Source of the DNA: Pseudomonas parafulva
GTDB lineage: Bacteria > Pseudomonadota > Gammaproteobacteria > Pseudomonadales > Pseudomonadaceae
Assembly: GCF_000800255.1 (NCBI RefSeq)
Contig: NZ_CP009747.1
Location: forward strand, 3,596,001-3,660,000
DNA length: 64,000 nt
Direction: 5' to 3'
Shown: positions 9,508 to 19,051 of the stretch, one piece after another
Layout: each line of letters begins with the position of its first letter
Numbering within the stretch: position 1 is the first letter of the stretch
Position numbers and translations under genes: made by a program
The notes under the pieces: model-generated
Databases searched by the model: none
The model's input: only the letters and a program-made list of their open reading frames with translations
What the model was told of the DNA's origin: nothing

Positions 9508-10200
9508 ATGCCCGATTCCGCCCCCTGCCCGAGCCGCGCGCTGCCCGACAGCTTCTTCGACCGCGACGCCCTGACCGTCGCCCAGGCCCTGCTGGGCAAG
9601 GTCATCCGTCATCGCCAAGGCGGGCTGTGGCTGGCCGCCCGTATCATCGAGACCGAGGCCTACTGCTTGAGCGACAAAGGCAGCCATGCTTCGCTGGGCT
9701 ACACCGAGAAGCGCAAGGCGCTATTTCTCGACGGCGGGCACATCTACATGTACTACGCCCGTGGCGGCGATTCGCTGAACTTCAGCGCCCACGGCCCGGG
9801 CAACGCCGTGCTGATCAAGTCGGCCTACCCCTGGGTCGACGCCGTTTCCGGCGACGACAGCCTGGCCCAGATGCAGTTGAACAACCCCGACGCCAGCGGC
9901 AACCTGCGCCCCGCCGAGCGCCTGTGCGCCGGGCAGACCCTGCTGTGCCGCGCCCTGGGCCTGAAGGTGCCGGACTGGGACGCACGCCGCTTCGACGCCG
10001 AGCGACTGTATGTCGAAGACTGCGCCCTGGACGTTCCACAGGTGATCCAGACCACCCGCCTGGGCATCCCACAGGGACGCGACGAGCACCTGCCGTACCG
10101 CTTCGTCGACGCCCGATTCGCCCGCTTCTGCACCCGGAACCCGCTGCGTCGGGGCCAGGTCGAAGGTCGGGATTTCTTCATCCTCGAACAAGGAAACTGA
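9508..10200 (+). CDS. mpg: 3-methyladenine DNA glycosylase (AAG/MPG family)
   Basis: A monofunctional base-excision-repair glycosylase of the AAG type that removes alkylated purines. The product is 230 aa from ATG 9508. A TTG 13 codons upstream is in frame but leads into non-conserved sequence. Family motifs include the catalytic-Glu segment RIIETEAY, the intercalating-loop motif MYYARGG, and GPGN, with a C-terminal ARFARFCTRNPLR. It is followed after 3 bases by the DedA-PAP2 gene and is probably co-transcribed with it. Confidence 0.93.
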   Translation: MPDSAPCPSRALPDSFFDRDALTVAQALLGKVIRHRQGGLWLAARIIETEAYCLSDKGSHASLGYTEKRKALFLDGGHIYMYYARGGDSLNFSAHGPGNAVLIKSAYPWVDAVSGDDSLAQMQLNNPDASGNLRPAERLCAGQTLLCRALGLKVPDWDARRFDAERLYVEDCALDVPQVIQTTRLGIPQGRDEHLPYRFVDARFARFCTRNPLRRGQVEGRDFFILEQGN

Positions 10201-10203
10201 TCT

Positions 10204-11520
10204 ATGGGCCAATGGCTCGACAGCCTCACCGGCTGGCTCAGCGCCAACCCCCAATGGCTTGGGCTGGCCATCTTCCTGATCGCCTGCATCGAATGCCTGG
10301 CCATCGCCGGCATCATCGTGCCGGGCACCGTGCTGCTGTTCGCCGTGGCGGTACTGGCCGGCAGTGGCACCTTCGGCCTGGGCGAAACCCTGCTGCTGGG
10401 CTTTCTCGGCGGGCTGCTGGGCGATGCGCTGTCGTATGCCATCGGCAAGTATTTCCACCAAGGTATCCGGCGTTTGCCGCTACTGCGCCATCATCCTGAA
10501 TGGATCGGCAGCGCGGAGAGCTACTTCCAGCGCTATGGCATCGCCAGTCTTCTGGTCGGTCGCTTCATCGGTCCGCTGCGGCCCATGCTGCCGATGGTCG
10601 CCGGCATGTTCGACATGCCCCTGCCGCGCTTCATCGCCGTCAGCCTGGTGGCCGCTGCCGGCTGGTCGGTGGCCTACCTGCTGCCGGGTTGGGCCACGGG
10701 CGCCGCGATCCGCCTGCCGCTGCCAGAGGGTTTCTGGCTGCAGGCCGGTATCATCGCCGGCGGCCTGGCCGTGCTGGTGGGGCTGAGCTTCAACAGCAGC
10801 GTGCGCGACCAGCGCCACGGCACCCGGCTGATCGCCGGCCTGAGCCTGGTGGCGCTGGCGGGCGTGTTTCTTGGCTGGCCATACCTGCATGCATTCGACC
10901 AGGGCATCATGACCCTGGTGCAGGAGCATCGCAGCCAAGCCCTGGATGGTGCCATCGTGGTGGTCACCCGCCTGGGCGACTTCAAGACGCAGTTCTTTCT
11001 CGGCGGGTTGCTGACCGGCTTGCTGCTGCTGATGCGTCAGTGGCGCCATGCGGTGTTCGCCGGCATGGCGCTGATCGGTACGGCGCTGTGCAACGGCTCG
11101 CTGAAATGGCTGTTCGCCCGGGCGCGCCCGGAAGTGCTGAGCGACCCGCTCACCAGCTACAGCATGCCCAGCGGCCACAGCTCGGCGTCCTTTGCGTTCT
11201 TCCTGGTCCTGGCCGTACTGGCCGGACGCAGCCAACCGCCGCGCATGCGCCTGACCTGGGTGCTGCTGGCGGTACTGCCGGCGCTGTCGATCGCCCTGTC
11301 GCGGGTGTACCTGGGGGCGCATTGGCCCACCGACATTCTTGCCGGCGCCCTGCTGGCCTGTTGTGTGACGGCAATCTGCCTGACGCTAGTGCAATATCGC
11401 CAGCCCTTGGTGGCCATGCCGCTCAAGGTGTGGTGGCTGATCCTGCCGGCGTGCATCGCGCTGCTGACGTTCTTCGCCCTGCACTCACTGCCCAAGGCCC
11501 TGCTGCGCTACCAGTATTGA
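10204..11520 (+). CDS. DedA / PAP2 phosphatase fusion membrane protein
   Basis: A 438-aa inner-membrane protein with two recognisable parts. Residues about 1-190 form a DedA (VTT/SNARE-associated) domain, with the family pattern GRFIGPLRPMLPMVAG. Residues about 210-430 form a type 2 phosphatidic-acid phosphatase domain, with motifs KWLFARARP, PSGHSSASF and SRVYLGAHWPTD (catalytic His pair and Asp all present). DedA proteins are implicated in undecaprenyl-phosphate or phospholipid translocation, and PAP2 enzymes dephosphorylate lipid pyrophosphates. A combined flipping and dephosphorylation role in lipid-carrier recycling is therefore an inference. It starts 3 bases after mpg and ends at a shared terminator. 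Confidence 0.9.
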   Translation: MGQWLDSLTGWLSANPQWLGLAIFLIACIECLAIAGIIVPGTVLLFAVAVLAGSGTFGLGETLLLGFLGGLLGDALSYAIGKYFHQGIRRLPLLRHHPEWIGSAESYFQRYGIASLLVGRFIGPLRPMLPMVAGMFDMPLPRFIAVSLVAAAGWSVAYLLPGWATGAAIRLPLPEGFWLQAGIIAGGLAVLVGLSFNSSVRDQRHGTRLIAGLSLVALAGVFLGWPYLHAFDQGIMTLVQEHRSQALDGAIVVVTRLGDFKTQFFLGGLLTGLLLLMRQWRHAVFAGMALIGTALCNGSLKWLFARARPEVLSDPLTSYSMPSGHSSASFAFFLVLAVLAGRSQPPRMRLTWVLLAVLPALSIALSRVYLGAHWPTDILAGALLACCVTAICLTLVQYRQPLVAMPLKVWWLILPACIALLTFFALHSLPKALLRYQY

Positions 11521-11534
11521 GCAGTACGAACGCG

Positions 11535-11562
11535 CGGGGCGGGCTGGAAACCAGCCGCCCCG
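11535..11562. terminator. GC-rich hairpin between convergent genes
   Basis: GGGGCGGGCTGG, an AAA loop and CCAGCCGCCCC form a nearly perfect stem with one bulged G. It lies in the 60-base gap between the convergent DedA-PAP2 and LON-domain genes. There is no clear T run, so it may act as a weak bidirectional terminator. Confidence 0.5.
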
Positions 11563-11580
11563 CTCATCGGGCGCTCAGGC

Positions 11581-12171
11581 TCAGGCGAACAATTCGCCCT
11601 GGATCCGCTCGAGCAGCGACTGGATGGTTTCCAGGCGCCGTTGTGGCGAGTCCATGGCCAGCAGATCGACCTTGTCCTCTTCCATGAACGGCAACAGATA
11701 CGCCAACTGATTGGCCAACGACTGCCGTCCATTCACCTCACGCGGCATACCCAGCGCCTCGACCATCGGGTGCTCGCCCAGCGCCACCAGCAGCGCCAGC
11801 AAGTCGTCGTCTGCCTCCACCAGCGGCGTATCCGGCAGGTCCGCCAGCCAGTCCACTTCGCCCATCAGCAACTGGTCCTTGAGCACCTCGGTGCCCGCCA
11901 CGCGAAAGCGCCGCACACCTTCGACACGGATGCCCAACAGCCCGTTGTCCTGTTGCGCGAAGTCGCGGATCAGCGCCTCGCAGCCGAACGCGGCGATGCC
12001 AGCAGGCGCCTGGCCCACCTGCTCGCCCTCAGCGATGCACACCACGCCAAAGCCCTCGCCCTGCTTCATGCAGCGACCGATCATATCCAGGTAGCGCGCC
12101 TCGAAGATCTGCAAGTCCAGCAGACAGCCGGGAAACAGCACGGTATTGAGGGGAAACAGGGGTAACGTCAT
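11581..12171 (-). CDS. LON peptidase N-terminal (substrate-binding) domain protein
   Basis: A 196-aa stand-alone LON substrate-binding (PUA-like) domain with no AAA+ or protease part. It starts MTLPLFPLNTVLFPG and has the family core LQIFEARYLDMIGRC and GEQVG. The function of these small proteins is unknown; roles as adaptors or inhibitors have been guessed. The ATG follows the lrgB stop by 9 bases with GGAG in between, so it is the third gene of a leftward lrgA-lrgB-LON operon. Confidence 0.9.
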   Translation of the reverse strand: MTLPLFPLNTVLFPGCLLDLQIFEARYLDMIGRCMKQGEGFGVVCIAEGEQVGQAPAGIAAFGCEALIRDFAQQDNGLLGIRVEGVRRFRVAGTEVLKDQLLMGEVDWLADLPDTPLVEADDDLLALLVALGEHPMVEALGMPREVNGRQSLANQLAYLLPFMEEDKVDLLAMDSPQRRLETIQSLLERIQGELFA

Positions 12172-12180
12172 CTCGACTCC

Positions 12181-12897
12181 TCAGGCCACCAGGCTCACTG
12201 CCAATGGCAGCAGCACCGCAGTGGCCACACCCATCAGGCTCATCGCCAGCGCCGCGAAGGCGCCGCACTCGTCACTTTCCTGCAGGGCCACCGAGGTGCC
12301 CACCGCATGCGCCGTCACGCCCAGCGACATGCCGCGCGCTTCCGGGCTGTGCACGCCGCAGCGGGTCAACAGCGCCGGGCCGAAGATCGCGCCGATGACC
12401 CCGGTGATCAGCACGAAGACCGCCGCCAAGGCGGCGACGCCACCGATCTGCTCGGCGACCAGCATGGCGATGGGCGAGGTGACCGACTTCGGCGCCATGG
12501 TCATCAGGATCATGTGCTCGGCGCCGAACCACGCCCCCAGCAGCACGCAGGCCAGCGTCGCGAACAGGCCTCCGACTACCAGCGTAGTCAAGATCGGCCA
12601 GAACAGCTGGCGGATGCGCCGCAGATTCAGGTACAGCGGCACCGCCAGGGCCACCGTGGCCGGGCCCAGGAGAATGTTGAGGATCTCGGTGCTGCGCTTG
12701 TACTCGACGTAGTCGATGCCGCAGGCCAGCAGCACGCCGATCACCAGCAGCATCGACACCAGCACCGGCTGCAGGAAGATCCAGCGCGTGCGCTCGTAGG
12801 CCGCGAGCACCAACTGATAGGCGCCCAGGGTGATGCCGATGCCGAACAGCGGATGGTGGATCACCGCCTCCAGCGCGCCTTGCCAATCCAGGCTCAT
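12181..12897 (-). CDS. lrgB: LrgB/CidB family membrane protein
   Basis: A 238-aa integral membrane protein with about six hydrophobic segments. It belongs to the CidB/LrgB family, which works with LrgA/CidA in murein-hydrolase export control, holin-like activity or small-acid transport, depending on the species. Family signatures include LGPATVALAVPLY, PKSVTSPIAM and TAHAVGTSVAL. Its start overlaps the lrgA stop by four bases. Confidence 0.93.
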   Translation of the reverse strand: MSLDWQGALEAVIHHPLFGIGITLGAYQLVLAAYERTRWIFLQPVLVSMLLVIGVLLACGIDYVEYKRSTEILNILLGPATVALAVPLYLNLRRIRQLFWPILTTLVVGGLFATLACVLLGAWFGAEHMILMTMAPKSVTSPIAMLVAEQIGGVAALAAVFVLITGVIGAIFGPALLTRCGVHSPEARGMSLGVTAHAVGTSVALQESDECGAFAALAMSLMGVATAVLLPLAVSLVA

Positions 12898-13256
12898 GGC
12901 TGCTGCTCGCGTTTGCCGTGGCGCTGGATGAGCTTCTGCATCAGCACGCCGACGAACACCAGGGTGAGCAGGCAGGAAATCACCAGCGCGCCGACGATGG
13001 CCCAGAAGTCTGCGGCGATGTCGCGGGCGTACACCATCACCCCCACCGCCGGCGGTACCAACAGCAGCGGCAGATAGCGCAACAGACTGCCGGCGGCGTC
13101 ATTGAGCGGCTCGCCGACTTCGCCACGCACCATCAAGAACACCAGCAACAGCAGCAGGCCGATGATCGGGCCTGGCAGCACGGGCAGGAACAAGTGATTG
13201 ATCGCCGTTCCCAGCAACTGGAACAGCACCAGCCAGGTCAGACCACGCAGCAGCAT
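12894..13256 (-). CDS. lrgA: LrgA/CidA holin-like membrane protein
   Basis: A 120-aa holin-like protein with four hydrophobic helices and the family motif LPVLPGPIIGLLLL. The start at ATG 13256 is chosen because AAGGAG lies six bases upstream. In-frame TTG 13274 and ATG 13262 are possible but would put the SD inside the gene. It heads the lrgA-lrgB-LON operon, and the partner genes overlap or nearly touch. Confidence 0.92.
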   Translation of the reverse strand: MLLRGLTWLVLFQLLGTAINHLFLPVLPGPIIGLLLLLVFLMVRGEVGEPLNDAAGSLLRYLPLLLVPPAVGVMVYARDIAADFWAIVGALVISCLLTLVFVGVLMQKLIQRHGKREQQP

Positions 13257-13442
13257 AAGCATCTCCTTGGGCAACGGGCGCCATTATAGACATGCGCGCG
13301 AGCTGAATACGGCGGCATTCGCCCGCCCTACCCGGCCTTGACCGCCCCCCCACGCCGTGCTGATCTTGTACGCTCGTTCCATCGCAGCACCTGACCTGAA
13401 ACGAAGGTCGGGCCACCTGGACAGACAACCCGGAGAGTCACG

Positions 13443-13898
13443 ATGCCTCATGTACCCGTCACGCAGCTCGCGCAGTACGTCGGCAAGGAACTGGGACGTT
13501 CCGCCTGGCTGAAGATCGACCAGTCACGCATCAACCTGTTCGCCGAGGCCACTGGCGATTTCCAGTTCATCCATATCGACCCGGAAAAGGCCGCGCAGAC
13601 CCCGTTCGGCTCGACCATCGCCCATGGCTTTCTCACCCTGTCGCTGATGCCCAAGCTGATGGAGGACATCCTGGTGCTGCCTGAAGGGGTGAAGATGGTC
13701 ATCAATTACGGCCTGGACAGTGTGCGTTTCATCCAGCCGGTCAAGGTCGACAGCCAGGTGCGGCTGAAAGTGGACCTTACCGAAGTCACCGAGAAGAAGC
13801 CTGGTCAGTGGCTGCTCAAGGCCACGGCAACGCTGGAGATCGAAGGCGAGGACAAACCGGCCTACGTCGCCGAGCCGCTGTCGCTCTGCTTCGTCTGA
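13443..13898 (+). CDS. MaoC-like (R)-specific enoyl-CoA hydratase
   Basis: A 151-aa hot-dog-fold hydratase of the MaoC/PhaJ-like type. The hydratase-2 motif is seen as DFQFIHIDPEKA followed by PFGSTIAHGFLTLSL, with catalytic Asp and His. Likely substrates are medium-chain 2-enoyl-CoA esters, a possible link between beta-oxidation and polyhydroxyalkanoate precursors. The SD is GGAG, nine bases from ATG 13443. It is transcribed alone, divergent from lrgA. Confidence 0.88.
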   Translation: MPHVPVTQLAQYVGKELGRSAWLKIDQSRINLFAEATGDFQFIHIDPEKAAQTPFGSTIAHGFLTLSLMPKLMEDILVLPEGVKMVINYGLDSVRFIQPVKVDSQVRLKVDLTEVTEKKPGQWLLKATATLEIEGEDKPAYVAEPLSLCFV

Positions 13899-14018
13899 AA
13901 GATCGCTCCGAAGGCTTCGTCCGAAACCCTCCACACAGCCGTGTGCGCCTGCCGCCACGGCTGTCTCGCGCCCAGAATCTGCGGCATACTCGGCGCACCT
14001 TTGTGCCCGGATTCGACC

Positions 14019-16415
14019 ATGCGCCCGCTGCTGCCCCTCGCCCTTGTCCTGCTGCTCGCCGCCTGCGGCGAAGGTGAACCGCTGTCGCCGCCGGATGCAC
14101 GCCTGCCCGACGGCGGCCGCTACCGGGGCCAGGTGGTCGATGGCCTGCTGCAAGGCGAGGGGCGCATCGACTACCCCAACGGCAGTTGGTACGCCGGCAC
14201 CTTCAAGGACGGCCAGTGGCATGGCCAGGGCGAGTGGCACGGCAGCAACGGCGAGGTCTACCGTGGCCAGTTCGTCGCCGGCCTGTTCGAGGGCCTGGGC
14301 GAACTGAGCACCCCTGGCAGCCACTACGCCGGCACCTTCAAGCACGGCCGACGCGATGGCGAAGGCAGCCTCAAGCAGCACGACCAGACCTACCGAGGGC
14401 AGTTCAAGGACGACCAGTACGACGGCGCCGGGCAACTGGAGTTGGCCGACGGCAGTCGCTACCAAGGCCTGTTCGCCAAGGGCAAGCCCAACGGTGCCGG
14501 GGTGCGCAGCGACGCCAGCGGCAACCAGTTCAGTGGCCAGTTCGTCGACGGTCAGCTCGAAGGCGCCGGCACCTACGACAGTGTCGAGGGCGAGCAGTAC
14601 ATCGGCGACTTCAAGGCCAACCGCCTCGAAGGCCGCGGCCGTTACGAAAATGCCGATGGCGATGTGTGGATCGGCGACTTCAAGGACGGTGCACTGAGCG
14701 GGCAAGGCGAACTGCTGGGCAGCGACGGCAGCCGCTACAAGGGTGGATTCCAGGACTGGCGTTTCGCCGGCCAAGGCCACCTGTTCCTGGCCGATGGCAG
14801 CCAGTACATCGGCGCCTTCGACAACGACGCCTACCAAGGCCAGGGTCGGCTGATTCAGGCCGATGGCCAAGTCGAAGCGGGCCGCTGGGTCAATGGCGTG
14901 CGCGTGCGCGATGAAAAAGGCGTGCTGCTGCCCGACCCGCTGGACCTGGCGCTGCTCAACCAGGGCAAGCTGCTCGATCAGGCCCTGGCGCAAGTGCCAC
15001 GCTCCGCAGGGCCAGTCGGCCTGTACAGCCTGGTGCTGGCCGGCGATGGCCAGCAGAGCGTGTTCCTGCGCGAGGCCGACTACGTCAGCAACCTGCTCAA
15101 GGTGCGCTTTGGTGCCCGCGGCCAGGTGACTCTGGTCAACCACCGCGATCACCTGAGCGACCGGCCGATGGCCACCCGCGAAAACCTCACCCGGGCCGCG
15201 CGTACCCTGGCCGAACGCAGCGGCCCGGACGATCTGGTGTTCATCTACCTGACCAGCCACGGCAGCCACGACCATCAACTGGTGCTCGACCAACCGCGCC
15301 TGCAACTGGCCGACCTCGCGGCCGACGAACTGGCCAGCGCCTTGGCGCCGCTGAAAAACCGCGACAAGGTAGTGGTGATTTCCGCCTGCTATTCAGGTGG
15401 CTACATCGCCCCGCTCAAAGACGAGCGCACGCTGGTCATGACCGCCGCGCGCCCGGATCGGGTTTCGTTCGGCTGCTCGGAAGAGGCCGACTTCACCTAT
15501 TTCGGCGACGCCCTGTTTGCCCAGGCATTGAATCAGACCGACGATTTGAAACAGGCGTTTGAACTGGCGCGCGGCAGTGTTGCCGAACGGGAACGAAGGG
15601 AGGGCTTCGAGGCCTCGGAGCCGCAGCTCTGGGCGCCGCCGCAGGTGCTCGCACACTGGCAGCGTCTGCGCCGCCAGCAGGCCGAGCAGGCCCTCGAAGA
15701 CAAGGTTCAGCCAGCAACGCACGGGCGCCTGCGCCCCGCTAAGCTGAGCGCTAAAGAAGGGAGAGTCATCATGTATTTGACGCCTCAGCATGTGCTGCTT
15801 GCCGGAGCCACGGGCCTTACGGGCGAACACCTGCTCGACCGCCTGCTCAACGAACCCACCATCAGCCGTGTGCTGGCGCCGACCCGGCGTCCTTTGGCCG
15901 AGCATCCGCGCCTGCAGAACCCGGTGGGCGAGCTTTCGACGACGCTTGCGCAGCTGTCCGGGCGGGTCGACATCGCCTATTGCTGTTTGGGCACCACGCT
16001 CAAGCAGGCTGGCTCCGAGGCCGCCTTCCGTGCGGTGGACCTGGATCTGGTGGTGGCTTTCGCTCAACGCGCGCGGGAACTGGGCGCGCGCCATCTGCTG
16101 GCGATCAGTGCGATCGGCGCCGATCCTCAATCGTCGATCTTCTACAACCGGGTCAAGGGCGAGATGGAAGAAGCGCTCAAGGCCCAGAACTGGCCACAAC
16201 TGACCCTGGTACGCCCCTCGCTGCTGCTGGGCGAGCGTTTGCAACCGCGCCTGGCCGAACGCCTGGCCGGGCCGTTTTCGCGGCTGTTGCCGGGCAAGTA
16301 CCACGGCATCGAAGCCTGTACCTTGGCAAGGGCGCTGTGGCGGCTGGCGCTGGAAGAAGAAGACGGTATGCGCGTGATCGAATCGGACGACCTGCGCAAG
16401 CTGGGCAAGAACTGA
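14019..16415 (+). CDS. MORN-repeat lipoprotein with C13 caspase-like peptidase domain, in frame with a downstream oxidoreductase
   Basis: The frame from ATG 14019 runs 798 codons without a stop. Residues 1-20 are a type II signal with lipobox LAAC. About ten MORN repeats (YxGxFxxGxxxGxG) fill roughly residues 30-300. A peptidase C13 (legumain/caspase-clan) domain follows, with catalytic His414 in TSHGSHD and Cys457 in SACYSGG. The expected end is near residue 580, but no stop occurs. The frame passes through a good ribosome-binding site into the next gene's ATG at 15771. In other pseudomonads these appear, from memory, as two genes. Either the stop has been lost (substitution or small indel near 15700-15770) or there is a sequencing error. 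MORN repeats suggest membrane or protein contacts; the substrate is unknown. Confidence 0.8.
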   Translation: MRPLLPLALVLLLAACGEGEPLSPPDARLPDGGRYRGQVVDGLLQGEGRIDYPNGSWYAGTFKDGQWHGQGEWHGSNGEVYRGQFVAGLFEGLGELSTPGSHYAGTFKHGRRDGEGSLKQHDQTYRGQFKDDQYDGAGQLELADGSRYQGLFAKGKPNGAGVRSDASGNQFSGQFVDGQLEGAGTYDSVEGEQYIGDFKANRLEGRGRYENADGDVWIGDFKDGALSGQGELLGSDGSRYKGGFQDWRFAGQGHLFLADGSQYIGAFDNDAYQGQGRLIQADGQVEAGRWVNGVRVRDEKGVLLPDPLDLALLNQGKLLDQALAQVPRSAGPVGLYSLVLAGDGQQSVFLREADYVSNLLKVRFGARGQVTLVNHRDHLSDRPMATRENLTRAARTLAERSGPDDLVFIYLTSHGSHDHQLVLDQPRLQLADLAADELASALAPLKNRDKVVVISACYSGGYIAPLKDERTLVMTAARPDRVSFGCSEEADFTYFGDALFAQALNQTDDLKQAFELARGSVAERERREGFEASEPQLWAPPQVLAHWQRLRRQQAEQALEDKVQPATHGRLRPAKLSAKEGRVIMYLTPQHVLLAGATGLTGEHLLDRLLNEPTISRVLAPTRRPLAEHPRLQNPVGELSTTLAQLSGRVDIAYCCLGTTLKQAGSEAAFRAVDLDLVVAFAQRARELGARHLLAISAIGADPQSSIFYNRVKGEMEEALKAQNWPQLTLVRPSLLLGERLQPRLAERLAGPFSRLLPGKYHGIEACTLARALWRLALEEEDGMRVIESDDLRKLGKN
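15771..16415 (+). CDS. NAD(P)-binding Rossmann-fold oxidoreductase
   Basis: A 214-aa atypical SDR (NAD(P)H-binding, YbjT/HTATIP2-like). The glycine-rich cofactor motif [18 protein letters not shown] lies at the N-terminus. [21 protein letters not shown] supplies the Tyr-x-x-x-Lys-like pair, and [11 protein letters not shown] is typical of the group. ATG 15771 is preceded by GAAGGGAG, a strong SD, which supports independent translation even though the upstream C13-peptidase frame runs straight into it. The substrate is unknown. Confidence 0.88.
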   Translation: MYLTPQHVLLAGATGLTGEHLLDRLLNEPTISRVLAPTRRPLAEHPRLQNPVGELSTTLAQLSGRVDIAYCCLGTTLKQAGSEAAFRAVDLDLVVAFAQRARELGARHLLAISAIGADPQSSIFYNRVKGEMEEALKAQNWPQLTLVRPSLLLGERLQPRLAERLAGPFSRLLPGKYHGIEACTLARALWRLALEEEDGMRVIESDDLRKLGKN

Positions 16416-16423
16416 TACGACCT

Positions 16424-16540
16424 CGTGGAAGCGGCCTTGCGTCGCGATTGGACCGCGCAGCGGGCCCTGGCTTCACTCTCGCCGCTGCCATTGCCGGGAC
16501 CGCTCTGCGGTCCAATCGCGACACAAGGCCGCTCCCACAA
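16424..16540. repeat. REP/BIME-like palindrome
   Basis: Two oppositely oriented copies of a unit with GAAGCGGCCTTGCGTCGCGATTG and complement CAATCGCGACACAAGGCCGCTCC face each other around a short spacer. Each unit carries its own small inner palindrome (GACCGC-GCGGTC type). The same unit recurs at 16.63 kb and 58.98 kb. It sits directly after an oxidoreductase gene, a usual extragenic position. Together with the next copy it fills most of the 313-base gap before the YceK gene. Confidence 0.75.
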
Positions 16541-16635
16541 GCTGGACGGTGCAAGGCCAGGCGGCCTGGGAGAGCATGGTGTGCAGATGTTTATGGAAGC
16601 ACTGCCATGCTCAATTCCTGGCATTTCACACCGCC

Positions 16636-16718
16636 TCGTGGGAGCGGCCTTGTGTCGCGATTGGACCGCGTAGCGGTCCCAGGTTTTCAGCCTCGCCGCT
16701 ACCATTGCCAGAACCGCG
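16636..16718. repeat. Second, partly decayed REP-like copy
   Basis: The left unit (GTGGGAGCGGCCTTGTGTCGC, then GACCGCGTAGCGGTC) is intact. The right unit is truncated after the spacer CGCCGCTACCATTGCCAG. It lies about 100 bases from the first copy, between convergent genes. Confidence 0.65.
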
Positions 16719-16728
16719 TGTGCCCGCC

Positions 16729-17013
16729 CTAGAGCCCGCCAGTGGCGTTGAACCCCACACCTAAAACGGTCAAGGCCGACAACGGCAGCAACAGGGTATC
16801 GAGCAGCATGCTCCCCGGCAGGTCCAGCCGTGGGTAGGCAGGCGCCTCGGCCCCGAAACGGTCCTTGGCGCAACAGCCACCGTCGATCGCATACAGGTCC
16901 AGCCGCGTCCCCGCGTACACCACCGGGGCGCCGGGTTGATTGGCATCGAGCGTGCGCACCGTCGCGCAGCCGCCCAGGGCGATCAACAACAGGCCCAGTG
17001 CAGCGCGTCTCAA
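16729..17013 (-). CDS. YceK/YidQ family lipoprotein
   Basis: A 94-aa small lipoprotein with lipobox ALGGC, the family-like [12 protein letters not shown] segment and a C-terminal hydrophobic [12 protein letters not shown]. The start is taken as TTG 17013, which overlaps the ubiX stop and has GAGG just upstream. A TTG at 17043 inside ubiX would add ten non-signal-like residues. Function is unknown. A second family member is at 44.9 kb. Confidence 0.8.
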   Translation of the reverse strand: MRRAALGLLLIALGGCATVRTLDANQPGAPVVYAGTRLDLYAIDGGCCAKDRFGAEAPAYPRLDLPGSMLLDTLLLPLSALTVLGVGFNATGGL

Positions 17014-17639
17014 TCCTCGACCCCGTAATGGTGCTCGCCCCAACGCGGCAGCATGTCCTGGGGAATGTCGAGCAGGTTGAGTACCCGCGCCACCACGAAG
17101 TCGACCAGATCGTCGATGGTCTGCGGCTGGTGGTAGAACCCTGGCGCCGCCGGCAGAATCACCGCGCCCATGTGCGACAGCTTGAGCATGTTCTCCAGAT
17201 GAATGGTGGAGAACGGCGCCTCACGCGGCACCAGAATCAGTTGCCGACGCTCTTTCAAGGTGACGTCGGCAGCGCGCTCGATGAGGTTGTTGCAAGCCCC
17301 GGTGGCGATCGCCGACAAGGTGCCGGTCGAACAGGGCACCACCACCATCGCGGCCGGCGCGCCAGACCCCGAAGCCACTGGCGACATCCAGTCCTCCTTG
17401 CCATACACGCGGATCTGCCCATCAGCAGCTCCCGTGTACTCGGTCAGAAACGCCTGCATCGCCTGGGGCTTGGCCGGCACTACCACGTCGGTCTCGGTGG
17501 CCATCACCAATTGCGCCGCTTTGGAGATGAGGAAATGCACCTCACGTTCCTCACGCACCAGGCAGTCGAGCAACCGCAGGCCATACTGCGCGCCCGAGGC
17601 GCCGGTCATGGCCAGGGTGATGCGCTGCGGGCCGCTCAC
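17010..17639 (-). CDS. ubiX: Flavin prenyltransferase UbiX
   Basis: Joins a dimethylallyl group to FMN to make prenyl-FMN, the cofactor of the UbiD decarboxylase in ubiquinone synthesis. The product is 209 aa, starting with GTG 17639. Motifs include [14 protein letters not shown] (flavin site), [16 protein letters not shown] and [19 protein letters not shown] overlaps the mpl stop (GTGA), so mpl and ubiX are coupled. Confidence 0.96.
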   Translation of the reverse strand: MSGPQRITLAMTGASGAQYGLRLLDCLVREEREVHFLISKAAQLVMATETDVVVPAKPQAMQAFLTEYTGAADGQIRVYGKEDWMSPVASGSGAPAAMVVVPCSTGTLSAIATGACNNLIERAADVTLKERRQLILVPREAPFSTIHLENMLKLSHMGAVILPAAPGFYHQPQTIDDLVDFVVARVLNLLDIPQDMLPRWGEHHYGVED

Positions 17640-18985
17640 TTCAGGGCCTCGGCCAGCTTACCGTGCAGGCCGCCGAAGCCGCCGTTGCTCATGATCACCA
17701 CATGAGTGCCCGGCCGCACCTGGTCCTTGATGCGCGCGATGATCGCCTCGAGGCTGTCGGCGACCACGCTCGGCACCTTGCACTGGGCCGCAGTGGCGGC
17801 CAGATCCCAGCCCAGGTTGGCCGGGGCGTACCAGATCACCTGGTCGGCGTGGTTGACGCTGTCCGGCAAGCCGTCACGGTGCGCGCCGAGCTTCATCGAA
17901 TTGGAGCGCGGCTCGATCACCGCGATCACCGGCGCCTCGCCCACTTGCTTGCGCAAGCCGTCGAGGGTGGTGGCGATGGCGGTCGGGTGGTGAGCGAAGT
18001 CATCGTAGATGACCACACCCTGCACTTCGGCCACCTTTTCCATCCGCCGCTTGACGCTCTTGAAGGCGCTCAAGCCTTCGATGCCCATGGCCGCCGCCAC
18101 CCCCACATGGCGCGCCGCCGCCAAGGTGGCCAGGGCGTTGGCGACGTTGTGCTGACCGGTCAGCGCCCAGTCGACCACGCCTTGCACCTGACCGTCGAAC
18201 AACACCTCGAACCGCGAGCCATCCGCACTGAGCAGACGCGCCTGCCACTGCCCGCCCTCACCGGTGGTCTGCACCGGCGTCCAGCAGCCCATGCCGATGA
18301 CCCGCTCCAACGCAGGCTCGGTGGTCGGGTGGATGACCAGGCCTTCGCTGGGAATGGTGCGCACCAAATGGTGGAACTGTCGCTCGATGGCGGCCAGGTC
18401 CGGGAAGATGTCCGCGTGGTCGAACTCCAGGTTATTGAGGATGGCGGTGCGCGGGTGGTAGTGGACGAACTTGGAGCGCTTGTCGAAGAACGCGCTGTCG
18501 TATTCATCGGCTTCGACCACGAAGAACGGCGTGTCGCCCAGGCGCGCCGACACCGAGAAGTTCTGCGGCACGCCACCGATCAGGAAGCCCGGGCTCATGC
18601 CCGCATGCTCCAGCACCCAGGCCAGCATGCTGCTGGTGGTGGTCTTGCCGTGGGTGCCGGCCACCGCCAGCACCCACCGGCCTTGCAGCACGTGGTCGGC
18701 CAGCCATTGCGGGCCCGAAACGTAGGGCAGCCCCTTGTTCAGGACGTATTCCACCGCCGGATTGCCGCGCGACATGGCGTTGCCGATCACCACCAGGTCC
18801 GGGGCCGGTTCGAGCTGGGCCGGGTCGTAGCCCTGGGTCAATTCGATGCCCTGCGCCTGGAGCTGGGTGCTCATCGGCGGGTAGACGTTGGCGTCCGAAC
18901 CGGTGACGCGATGACCGAGTTCCTTGGCCAGGACCGCCAGCGAACCCATGAAAGTGCCGCAAATACCGAGAATGTGAATGTGCAT
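17636..18985 (-). CDS. mpl: UDP-MurNAc:L-alanyl-gamma-D-glutamyl-meso-DAP ligase
   Basis: A recycling ligase that attaches the salvaged tripeptide to UDP-MurNAc. The product is 449 aa from ATG 18985 ([14 protein letters not shown]); an upstream in-frame start would add a non-conserved 18 residues. It is a Mur-ligase family protein with ATP motif [10 protein letters not shown], a [12 protein letters not shown] segment, [10 protein letters not shown] and EPRSNSMK. It lies upstream of ubiX, the order also known from other pseudomonads. Confidence 0.96.
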   Translation of the reverse strand: MHIHILGICGTFMGSLAVLAKELGHRVTGSDANVYPPMSTQLQAQGIELTQGYDPAQLEPAPDLVVIGNAMSRGNPAVEYVLNKGLPYVSGPQWLADHVLQGRWVLAVAGTHGKTTTSSMLAWVLEHAGMSPGFLIGGVPQNFSVSARLGDTPFFVVEADEYDSAFFDKRSKFVHYHPRTAILNNLEFDHADIFPDLAAIERQFHHLVRTIPSEGLVIHPTTEPALERVIGMGCWTPVQTTGEGGQWQARLLSADGSRFEVLFDGQVQGVVDWALTGQHNVANALATLAAARHVGVAAAMGIEGLSAFKSVKRRMEKVAEVQGVVIYDDFAHHPTAIATTLDGLRKQVGEAPVIAVIEPRSNSMKLGAHRDGLPDSVNHADQVIWYAPANLGWDLAATAAQCKVPSVVADSLEAIIARIKDQVRPGTHVVIMSNGGFGGLHGKLAEALK

Positions 18986-19051
18986 GATCGACCTCGCAAA
19001 ACGTCGAGGCAGGGTAGCCCAGGGCGCGGGAAATCGCACCCGCTGTTTCGC

